From Aquimarina agarivorans (GTDB lineage: Bacteria > Bacteroidota > Bacteroidia > Flavobacteriales > Flavobacteriaceae), in NCBI RefSeq assembly GCF_000218485.1, contig NZ_AFPB01000123.1, forward strand, positions 1 to 51,926: a stretch of 51,926 bases of DNA, read 5' to 3'. The notes beneath the pieces were generated by a model, which did no database searches, was not told the origin of the DNA, and was given only the letters and a program-made list of their open reading frames with translations. Of the stretch, positions 43,967 through 51,926 are shown in pieces. Every line of letters starts with the position of its first letter. Within the stretch, counting starts at the first letter, position 1. Both the position numbers and the translations under genes were made by a program.

Positions 43967-46900
43967 TTATTTACGATAAAGAGTAAAATGTCCAGTAAAC
44001 TCTCGACCACCTTCATCATTTAACTTTATTAAATACCAATAATCTCCTGAAGGCATAAGCGAACCCGCATAAGTACCATCCCATCCTTCACCGTTTTCTC
44101 TTAACTTCACTCCTCTGAACTCTTTCAGCATTCTCCCATAACGGTCAAAAACCAAAACTTCCATGTTTTCATATTCAATAAAAGGATCAGGGTCTGCTGA
44201 ATTTGTAGTAAACACCGTTAACCTATCAGGATACCATGTAGTTTCTGCAAAATTAGTACTGTCAGGATTAAAAACATTAGGAATCTCTAAATTTATTACT
44301 TTAATAAAAATTCCATCTACCTGATCAAAACATAAATTATCCGCATCCTCACCACGGAACGTTTTATCGGTTACCCTGAAGGTATAAAAGCCGTTTTCTT
44401 CAACATCAAAAGTACCATCAGCATTTACAACTACTTCTCTATCTGGTATTCCCCCTTCGGTAGTAGCATAAAGAACCGTATAAATATATGGATTTGCATC
44501 ATCCGGAGCAACGATACCTCCAGTAGCTTCTAATTTATAAGTGTTCAAATTACGTGTTTGAATAAAAGGAATTAAACTCCCAGAATCATCAGGTTGTGTT
44601 ACAAATGTTACTTTTGTAAAGGGCACCAATTCCTCCAATTCAAATGGTTTAGAAGGGCAATCTGTAGTTCCACCAGGAGCTTCATACTCCAACAATACAT
44701 TATAATCCCCCGCTGGCACATCCATAATAGTATTTTCTCCTTTGATTCCGCGAACTACTTCAGTATTATCCGTTTTATTTACTAAAACATAAGTAACATC
44801 TTCGACATTAATTGATTCATTTCTATTAGTTGCTGTAATAGTATATGTGCCAAGATCAGTAGGATCCACTATATCTTTACAATCAGGAACTGCAACAGCA
44901 GTAAAATTATTAATGTCTGGTAATTCTAAATTAAAACTACGTAAAACCGGCTCACAAATAGATAAATCAGGAACAGCCAAACCGTTTCCAGAATCTACAA
45001 TAAACACCTCGTAAGGCACATTTGCTTTCAAATTCATTATCGTTAGCTGATCAACATCGCCTGTGTTTGCTACTTCATTTTCTGGAACACCAAAAATAGC
45101 TGTGGCTTCTGGCTCAGGGATATTATCCAGATCTCTATCCTCTATCACTACGTAATAATAAGGAGGTCTACCTCCACTTATTTCATAAGTAATCATCCCG
45201 TTTTCGTCACCCAAACAATCTGGTGATGATTGCATCACTTCCGTTACCATAATTGCTTCTTTAGTGTCTAAGGTTTGAATTTGCTCAATGGTTGTACATC
45301 CTGTACCTAAATCACTAACTATAATTACATAATCACCAGCCGCTAAATTTTCAACTGTTGCAGGCATAGTGTCACTAGTAATACTAACGGAATTCCCTTT
45401 ACCTAAATCAATCATTCCTTGAATATCACCATCGGCAAAATCTACTGAACCCTCGGCAATACCTTCTTCTTCAACAATAAGAACTGTATATGGTCCAATG
45501 CCTAAACCTTCATCTAACTTGACAGTTATAGACCCATCCTCCTCACCAGAACAAGATATTTCAGTGGCTGAAGTTTCAAACGTTAATACTGGGTGTTTTT
45601 CAATAGAAAATGCTTTAGTAACTGGGGTACACCCTAAAATTTGAGTAGGACCACTTGTTACTCTATACACATAGTTGCCTTCATCCAAACCTGTAAATCT
45701 GGTTTCCGTTTCTCTAATAGCTAATGGTGTTGTAGCCGTATCCAAAGGATTAGTAAAACCGGTATCACTTGCTAAATAAATATTATAAGTATAGTCACCC
45801 ACACCTCCTGTAACAGGAGCCGCAATGTCAACAAATCCTGCACTATCCGCACACAATCTGTCCTCGGGAGAACTGATTTCGTATTCAATATTTGCTGGTG
45901 GAGGCCCTACAATAACTGTGGTAAACTCTTCACATCCATTAGTATCCACTACTCTAAAATAATTCACTCCTGTTGGTAATTCAAAAATTCCGAATGCTAA
46001 ACCAGTACTATTATTAGTTTCATCCACCGAAGTTGTTGATACATTTGGATCGCCAGTTAATAGTTCAACTGTAGCAATTGATGAACCACTTGAAATCCCT
46101 ATTTGATATTGTGCAGTTTCAACTCCCTTATCAGACCTTGTATTATCACAAGCTATTGGTATTAACAAATCCCTTGAAATTAAAATCGGTGCTGGTTTTT
46201 CCAAAGCAACTACTTCTGAATTTACTGTACAACCATAACTATCTATAATACTCACTAAATAAAAGTTTGGAACACCATTTTCGCCAGGCTGTACGTTAGT
46301 AAAAATATTGCTGATTTGCGGCGGTACTCCAGCTATAGATACTGGGTTATCACCTGCAGTATTATCTACCTTTAACAGCGTATAATTTATAGTTGCTTCG
46401 GGAGCATCACCTGCTGTAGGAGTTGCTTCAATAGTAGAAACATCTTCCTTACATACAATTGGTGTTGCTGCAATAGATACGCTTGGTAAAGCAACTGGAT
46501 TAATTACTGGTAAAACTTCTTCATCAATTGGACATGTTGGAAAATTATCTCTTACACGAACCGTATAACTTCCTTCTCTAATATTCAAATCGCTTCCAAA
46601 GAAACCAGTAGTATTCGTTGCAATTACTGTTAACGGGCTGGCAGTTTCAACCAATTCAAATGTGTAAGGCTCAGTCCCACCTTCTGCGGAAGCTAAAATT
46701 GTTACAGGGTTACTACAGGTTAATTCAGTTACCTCATCAATCGTGAGTTCAACGGGACTATCTGGTCCTATAATTTGTACTACTTCAGTATCTGCGCAAA
46801 TATCTGTAGCTGTATCTACTCCAAAACCATCGGTGGCCACAACCTCAATTGTATAGGTCCCTATTGCCAAAGTATTAGATGTAGTAACATTGGTAGTAGT

Positions 46901-49900
46901 ATCCGTATTTAACAAGGCAACATTAGCTTCAATAACAGCACCAGAACCATCTCTTATTTCATATCTGTAAAAACCCGTATAGTTTTCTACTCTAAAGCTA
47001 ATTGTTGTCCTATCGTTAAAACAATCTACCTCACTATTTGTTGGTACAATTCTGATTTGATCTTCAGGTATAAAATTAATATCACCAGACAAATCAAATA
47101 CAATTTCATTAGATACTGGAGATTCACATTCATTAGAATCCACCACAACAAGTGTATAATTCCCTTTAACTAAATTTTCAAATGGCAAGTCAGCCACGGA
47201 TGTTATGGTACGTATTGGAACCGATCCACCATTAAATAATTGAAATTCAATATACGTTCCTGTACCTCCAATAGCTAATGTAGCAGCATCTTTAATAGTT
47301 ATACTTCCATTCGTGTCACAGGCTAAATCGTCAACTACCTCTAAATCTGGAGCAATTAAAGGATCTGGGTCTATTACAATATATTCTTTTTCTACCAAAC
47401 ACTCATCATCAGGATTGGTTACATCAATTACTGCTACCGTGTAAGTTCCAGCTGGCATATTTATAAAAATAGGATCCGCCTGTCTTGGTCTTATTACTGG
47501 TCCTGCAGTTACTTCGTATTCAAGTACTCTACCTGGAGCCAAATCCGTACCATCAGCTTTAGTGGCATTTATCCTGAAACGGTGGTCACTTGATGCATTA
47601 CATATTGGATTTACAGACGCATCAGTAACAGTAAAATCCAAACCATCATAAAGCAGAAGTGGATTTGGTATTGTTTGCGTAACAATACAACCGTTTAGGT
47701 CAATTTCCAAAGTTAAATCCGTAGGCAATGATGCTACATCAACAAAGGTTACATCAGACACATCAGGTCCGGTAGGAAGCCCCCCTGTTGTATCATCAAT
47801 TGGTGGCGGTTGGTTGCTAATGTCATCAACTCTAAAAGTAGCATTAGCACCTCTGCCTGAAATACCTAGCTCAAGAATTTGAAATACTGCAGGCGATAAA
47901 TCCAATGACGTAGCGGGTGTTGATAACTCAAGCCTATACTCACCAGCGGTACAGGTAATTTCTTTTTCAATAGAAAATGTTCCTGCAAAAGTTGGAAACG
48001 GTGGCGTTTCAATTGGTCCTGCTTCCTGCGCACATTCAGCATTTGTTATGGGCTCTGTTAAAGCTATACTGGCGCTATTGCCAGAAAAAACACGTATTTT
48101 ATAGGTTCCATTTGGATCCACGTTAAAGAAAGGAAATGAAAAAGTAGTTGTGGGTAAAGACTCCTGTGCTATCTCATCATCCGCCAAACTAGTAGTCCCC
48201 TTGGTATCAATTAACTGGTAGTAATACTGCGGCGTACCTGGAGCCACTTCAACAATGATGTCAGCTTTAGTATCGTCTTCGCTACTAACTAATTTATCCA
48301 CACTACATGATGGCAATCTTGTAAATTCAAATCTTTCAATAATTGGATCCGTAAATTGCACTGTATCTTCAAAAATAAATTCGCAACTAGAAGTATCGGA
48401 AAGTCCAATAATTAAAGGCTTAGCAACCACTCTAACATTAACCGACCTAACAATTGGGTTTGGTTTAGGAATATTAAAACTACCATAATTATCGCTTGTT
48501 GGAGTTTGTGAAAGTTCAGATACAAAACCACTTCCTGTGTCTATCAAATACTCCAAATTGTAACGCAAATTAGTTGACGTATCAGACGTTGGTAAACCGT
48601 TAACTTGCACTAAAGCATCTCCGGCGCAAATGGCATTTGGTGGAACCGAAATACTTAAACCAGGATCTACTTCTGATGCTGTGAAATAAAAAATATTACT
48701 ACACCCTCCAGGCAATACTATTTCCAAACGGTAATTTCCTGTTTCGGCTAAATTGAATAGAGAAGTATCATCATCCATGGTGTCTACGACTGCACTTTTA
48801 ACTTCAGTGTAAGCGCATCCTTCACCAATATAAGGACAGTTGTTATCATCATCTGGTCTTGGACAGGAGCCTTCAGTAAATTTTGACCAGGTTAGGTTAG
48901 TTCCATTAGGATAAAAAATATTATCTCCTGTATCAGGATCTACATAATTGGCCGATATGTCAATAGCTCCATTACATAATAAAAATTGAGTTACCACTTC
49001 GCCATCCACACTACAAGGCTCTAATTGAGTACCGTTGAGTTCAGGATTATTAAATGGACTGAATGTGGTTAGCGTAGGATCAAATAATTTGACATCAAAT
49101 GTTTGGGTAATATTTAAACAAGGACTATCAGTTTTTTCAACAACTATATACCTTCCTGTTTCAGTAATGGTAATTTTATTTGGATCAACGTCCAAATTAG
49201 TTTTTGATAAAATGAGCACACCATCATTGGGATTGTTACTTGTAGATCCTTCGGGCAGCCTAAACCATTCGTAACTTAAAAAACCTAAACCTGCTTCTAA
49301 AACTTGTTCACTAGCACATAACAACACTGAATCCGTAATATCCTGACATTGCTCCTGATCGGACAAAAATATAGTAGGCTCAGCATCCTCAGCACCACAA
49401 GTGTTATCAAAGCTAGGTACACTTCTAGAGGTAAAATCATTGGTGTTCAACCTACCATTATAGCTAGTTGTAGCAATATTTTGAACTACATTATTACAGG
49501 CATTTCTCAATTCACTACATTGAGCAACAACTTGTACCTTGAATTCAATTTTAACTTCATTTAAGCAAGGACCTGGCGAACTTGGTGTTCCACAATCTAA
49601 ACCAGTTAAATCAGGCAGCTCAATTGTTACTAAATCTGTTGAAAATTCCAGCCCTGTTAAATCGTCAATAACTGGTTGCCCTGGTGTGATTGAAAAGTTT
49701 GTAGGTGTAAATCCGTCATAAGTAAATGATGTAGCATCCAAATTGGTATTGATTGGAATTAAATCTTCCAACACTACATTTGTTGCCGTATCATTACCAA
49801 TGTTTTGAATAGTCAAACTATAAATAATAGTATCTCCTAAATTCACTACAGCTGTTTCGGGAAATTCATTGCCTGCACCATCGAAAAATTTCTTTTCGAC

Positions 49901-51376
49901 AATTACATTTGGCGATACAATTTCAACAGCAAACGCATTAAAAAAGTTACTATAACTGTCTTGATTTGTACTTAAATACATAGTGGCTGTTGTATCTGTT
50001 AAACCACCTCCTACTGCACTACCATTATTTAAAATTCGATTTTGAGTATTTATTAATTGAAAATGATCCGTATCATAACTCAACGTATTTTGGGAATTAG
50101 GGAATCTAAAATTGGTATCCCCAGCTAAATTTGTAATCGTACTATTAAAAAAGTTTGTTCGATTGTCAGGGGTTGAATTTTCTGATAATGGTATTCTTGA
50201 GTTCCCTGGAAAATTCCTTTTAGTTGACTCTGTCTCTATTGAGAATTGATCACCCGATAATCCCCTATCCCCTTCTAAAGAGGCTGTTCCAATCCAAGCC
50301 TTGATTTCTCCGTTCGGAATAGTATTAAAGCTAGGCAAATCAAAATTAACGGGAGGATCCCTATCATTTATAACAGCAAAACCATCAAAAAAGTAAATAT
50401 TTTTAGACGTTACTGTAGGCGTCGTATCTTCATAAATTACAGCTAAAGTCCACCCTCCTGCTAATCCACTAAACTCCCAATAGCCCGTTGTTCCTACAAC
50501 ATTTGCTACAGTCCAAAACCCATCAGTTTCAATATCTTGAACTTCTAAACTTTTAAATAAAGAAGTTACATCAGCCCTACATACATATACATCTCCGTGA
50601 ATTCGACCAATATCCCTGCCGTTATCCCTTTTAATTGTATTATTGTAAAAAGACCCTATTTTTCCATCGACAATAACTTCAGTTTCCAACTGAATCCCAT
50701 TAGGATTTGATGTTGTCGTTGGATTTGCACTAATGTCGTAATATTCAGTACCGTTTGGAGGAAGGATTTTGATTTCAGTATAATCTTCACAATCGCTACC
50801 ACAAAAATTTGTTCTTGGCGTAAATGAGCCACTACCAGAATCAAAAGTAGCTCCAACATTAAAGCCTGACCAGTACAAATAGGCTTTAACTATTTTGGCA
50901 CATTCTTCATTTGTATCCAAACGAGCTGCGCTTGAACTAAATGTTCCATCGCTACTAAACGAAGTTGGTGTACCATTTTCATTTACTGTACCCCCATATT
51001 CAGTTTCAGAATTGGCCAGCCCTGGGTTAAAAATAGTTGAAAATCGAGTCCCTGAACGATCACTATCAATATCAATATATGCTCTACTATAATTTATTCC
51101 ACCTCCACGAGAAACTCCATTACTTAAGCCTCCATTATAATCGTCATTTGGTAAAAAATCAGTAATAATACCGCTGGCATTTGTAAAGGCTCCTCGAATA
51201 CCCAAAACACTATTACCTGTAATAGACATATCTCCCTGAATAGTCTCGTTTGCTCTGGTTTCAAACTTAATAATTTCACCACGCTCTTCAGCCTGTGAAA
51301 ATAGGTTACTAGTAGCAAACAACAAACAAACTAAAGTTATATAATTTAGTTTTTGATTAAGTAATCGTTCTTTCAT
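43967..51376 (-). CDS. Giant T9SS-secreted surface protein with gliding-motility C-terminal domain
   Basis: 2469 residues. A signal peptide (about 1-28, ending LFSQ) is followed by a 460-residue N-terminal region with aromatic and Asp-rich segments. A DUF11-like domain sits at about 490-640 (VNLGDTIIYSLTIQNIGNDTATNVVLEDL). From about 1000 to 2300 comes a long series of SprB/PKD-like repeats of 80-100 residues, each with a Cys pair and the pattern CNxDGSIT, LxxGxYTVxVxD. The last 105 residues (IPNVFNPD, MEVLVFDRYGRMLKEF, GWDGTYAGSLMPSGDYWYLI) form the CHU_C type B sorting domain. It is likely a cell-surface adhesin, gliding adhesin or matrix protein, exported with the PorP/SprF protein downstream. 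Confidence 0.92.
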   Translation of the reverse strand: MKERLLNQKLNYITLVCLLFATSNLFSQAEERGEIIKFETRANETIQGDMSITGNSVLGIRGAFTNASGIITDFLPNDDYNGGLSNGVSRGGGINYSRAYIDIDSDRSGTRFSTIFNPGLANSETEYGGTVNENGTPTSFSSDGTFSSSAARLDTNEECAKIVKAYLYWSGFNVGATFDSGSGSFTPRTNFCGSDCEDYTEIKILPPNGTEYYDISANPTTTSNPNGIQLETEVIVDGKIGSFYNNTIKRDNGRDIGRIHGDVYVCRADVTSLFKSLEVQDIETDGFWTVANVVGTTGYWEFSGLAGGWTLAVIYEDTTPTVTSKNIYFFDGFAVINDRDPPVNFDLPSFNTIPNGEIKAWIGTASLEGDRGLSGDQFSIETESTKRNFPGNSRIPLSENSTPDNRTNFFNSTITNLAGDTNFRFPNSQNTLSYDTDHFQLINTQNRILNNGSAVGGGLTDTTATMYLSTNQDSYSNFFNAFAVEIVSPNVIVEKKFFDGAGNEFPETAVVNLGDTIIYSLTIQNIGNDTATNVVLEDLIPINTNLDATSFTYDGFTPTNFSITPGQPVIDDLTGLEFSTDLVTIELPDLTGLDCGTPSSPGPCLNEVKIEFKVQVVAQCSELRNACNNVVQNIATTSYNGRLNTNDFTSRSVPSFDNTCGAEDAEPTIFLSDQEQCQDITDSVLLCASEQVLEAGLGFLSYEWFRLPEGSTSNNPNDGVLILSKTNLDVDPNKITITETGRYIVVEKTDSPCLNITQTFDVKLFDPTLTTFSPFNNPELNGTQLEPCSVDGEVVTQFLLCNGAIDISANYVDPDTGDNIFYPNGTNLTWSKFTEGSCPRPDDDNNCPYIGEGCAYTEVKSAVVDTMDDDTSLFNLAETGNYRLEIVLPGGCSNIFYFTASEVDPGLSISVPPNAICAGDALVQVNGLPTSDTSTNLRYNLEYLIDTGSGFVSELSQTPTSDNYGSFNIPKPNPIVRSVNVRVVAKPLIIGLSDTSSCEFIFEDTVQFTDPIIERFEFTRLPSCSVDKLVSSEDDTKADIIVEVAPGTPQYYYQLIDTKGTTSLADDEIAQESLPTTTFSFPFFNVDPNGTYKIRVFSGNSASIALTEPITNAECAQEAGPIETPPFPTFAGTFSIEKEITCTAGEYRLELSTPATSLDLSPAVFQILELGISGRGANATFRVDDISNQPPPIDDTTGGLPTGPDVSDVTFVDVASLPTDLTLEIDLNGCIVTQTIPNPLLLYDGLDFTVTDASVNPICNASSDHRFRINATKADGTDLAPGRVLEYEVTAGPVIRPRQADPIFINMPAGTYTVAVIDVTNPDDECLVEKEYIVIDPDPLIAPDLEVVDDLACDTNGSITIKDAATLAIGGTGTYIEFQLFNGGSVPIRTITSVADLPFENLVKGNYTLVVVDSNECESPVSNEIVFDLSGDINFIPEDQIRIVPTNSEVDCFNDRTTISFRVENYTGFYRYEIRDGSGAVIEANVALLNTDTTTNVTTSNTLAIGTYTIEVVATDGFGVDTATDICADTEVVQIIGPDSPVELTIDEVTELTCSNPVTILASAEGGTEPYTFELVETASPLTVIATNTTGFFGSDLNIREGSYTVRVRDNFPTCPIDEEVLPVINPVALPSVSIAATPIVCKEDVSTIEATPTAGDAPEATINYTLLKVDNTAGDNPVSIAGVPPQISNIFTNVQPGENGVPNFYLVSIIDSYGCTVNSEVVALEKPAPILISRDLLIPIACDNTRSDKGVETAQYQIGISSGSSIATVELLTGDPNVSTTSVDETNNSTGLAFGIFELPTGVNYFRVVDTNGCEEFTTVIVGPPPANIEYEISSPEDRLCADSAGFVDIAAPVTGGVGDYTYNIYLASDTGFTNPLDTATTPLAIRETETRFTGLDEGNYVYRVTSGPTQILGCTPVTKAFSIEKHPVLTFETSATEISCSGEEDGSITVKLDEGLGIGPYTVLIVEEEGIAEGSVDFADGDIQGMIDLGKGNSVSITSDTMPATVENLAAGDYVIIVSDLGTGCTTIEQIQTLDTKEAIMVTEVMQSSPDCLGDENGMITYEISGGRPPYYYVVIEDRDLDNIPEPEATAIFGVPENEVANTGDVDQLTIMNLKANVPYEVFIVDSGNGLAVPDLSICEPVLRSFNLELPDINNFTAVAVPDCKDIVDPTDLGTYTITATNRNESINVEDVTYVLVNKTDNTEVVRGIKGENTIMDVPAGDYNVLLEYEAPGGTTDCPSKPFELEELVPFTKVTFVTQPDDSGSLIPFIQTRNLNTYKLEATGGIVAPDDANPYIYTVLYATTEGGIPDREVVVNADGTFDVEENGFYTFRVTDKTFRGEDADNLCFDQVDGIFIKVINLEIPNVFNPDSTNFAETTWYPDRLTVFTTNSADPDPFIEYENMEVLVFDRYGRMLKEFRGVKLRENGEGWDGTYAGSLMPSGDYWYLIKLNDEGGREFTGHFTLYRK

Positions 51377-51770
51377 AGTAATTCTTTTAATTAGTTTTAA
51401 TTCCTATCATAGCCTTCGACTTTACGTATCATATAAATGACATAAATAGAATTAAATTTTGCTCCAAAAAATTAAAAACATTCAATCTTTAATTTTAACA
51501 TAATTATCACTTCCAACAACGTAGTTAGTGAGCAATACATCGAAATTTTTCCGACAGTAGAATTTTATGTTTCATCTTGCTTTTTTATCGATTTGTGAAA
51601 AAAAGTCAGCCCAATTAAAAGCTAACTAAAACATAAATTTCTGACTAACAGATTTTTAATAATTATATTAAATTCATTTCAGAACTAAATTCACCGTGTA
51701 ACGGATTTGTAGCCAAATTATTATACAGGAACCAAAAAAATAATAAACCAGTAATAAACAATTTTGAGAT

Positions 51771-51782
51771 CAATTTAAATTG
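51771..51782. repeat. Palindrome CAATTTAAATTG
   Basis: A perfect 12-base palindrome. Its half site CAATTTAA occurs again twice in the nearby hairpin (51814-51855), which would be consistent with an operator cluster, although AT-rich sequence makes such matches cheap. Confidence 0.4.
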
Positions 51783-51813
51783 TTCTTTTCTTGAATTGAA
51801 GGATTATTCGCAC

Positions 51814-51855
51814 AAATGTTAAATTGAATTTGAGTGAAAATTCAATTTAACATTT
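51814..51855. repeat. Perfect 18-bp inverted repeat
   Basis: AAATGTTAAATTGAATTT (51814-51831) and AAATTCAATTTAACATTT (51838-51855) pair without mismatch around GAGTGA. It contains almost no G-C pairs and no clear T-tract, so it could be an operator or an AT-rich terminator for a gene beyond the window. Confidence 0.6.
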
Positions 51856-51926
51856 ATTAGCTAAAAATCGAATTAAAACCTCCTATTAAACGTTGCATTT
51901 AGTACAAAATTAGGAATTATATATTT

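Larger units (their letters stand above)
51377..51926. other. 550-base gene-free region upstream of the giant gene
   Basis: Very AT-rich, no credible open frame and no TAnnTTTG box close to the start at 51376. It contains a palindrome at 51771-51782 and a long perfect hairpin at 51814-51855 near the window end. It probably holds the promoter of the giant gene and the end or start of a gene outside the window. Confidence 0.6.

Noticed and set aside
43967..51376. Many open frames of 60-80 codons on both strands inside the giant gene
   Set aside because: They are shadows of one long, continuous, well-structured reading frame.
1..51926. tRNA, rRNA, CRISPR or insertion sequences
   Set aside because: Reading all intergenic stretches showed no cloverleaf-like tRNA, no regularly spaced repeats and no transposase-like frame; very divergent structures could be missed by eye.

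Overview
This window comes from an AT-rich member of the Bacteroidetes, most likely a marine Flavobacteriia species. The signs are a 2469-residue secreted protein with a gliding-motility-type C-terminal domain next to a PorP/SprF protein (type IX secretion), promoters of the Bacteroidetes TAnnTTTG type, almost no Shine-Dalgarno sequences, a eukaryote-like single-chain glycyl-tRNA synthetase, a long 1133-residue IleS, and many short lipoprotein signals. I saw no tRNA, rRNA, CRISPR array, insertion sequence or prophage.

Layout. 0-6.3 kb: a family-9 glycosyltransferase with its usual DUF4254 partner, an aldo/keto reductase, a secreted DsbA-like protein, a Tat-exported Gfo/Idh/MocA oxidoreductase and a VOC protein. 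A 94-bp structured repeat occurs twice here (1092 and 6246). 6.5-11.1 kb: a minus-strand run of four exported lipoproteins: an LVIVD-repeat protein, a seven-repeat propeller-like protein, an MbnP-like protein and an MbnH/MauG-like di-haem protein. 11.4-21.4 kb: housekeeping genes (thiL, a lipid kinase, a PlsC acyltransferase, a CsaA-like protein, glyS, comF, an Ig-like lipoprotein, an omega-amidase). 21.6-27.2 kb: ileS, a DksA/TraR-type protein, lspA, a lone receiver domain and a 5-formyl-THF cyclo-ligase. 27.2-29.4 kb: a compact RimB-like protease, RimK ligase and M14-type deacylase cassette. 29.4-38.7 kb: uvrC, a patatin/beta-barrel protein, then DUF3108, tryptophan 2,3-dioxygenase, M23 peptidase and pgi. 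39.3-42.4 kb: a probable GH86-like glycosidase with a type IX sorting tail, directly followed by a formylglycine-generating-type enzyme. This suggests use of sulfated red-algal galactan, although no sulfatase lies in the window. 43.0-51.4 kb: PorP/SprF plus the giant type IX client. The last 550 bases have no gene.

Two observations cut across the window. First, five genes are out of frame at A/T homopolymers of 7-8 bases, each by one base, and each becomes one full-length family member when the run is changed by one. This is either sequencing error, phase variation, or a dependence on polymerase slippage. Second, three housekeeping genes (thiL, glyS, uvrC) have the -7 element ending exactly four bases before the ATG, which predicts leaderless or nearly leaderless transcripts.

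Functional assignments rest on reading motifs and gene order by eye; no database search was run.
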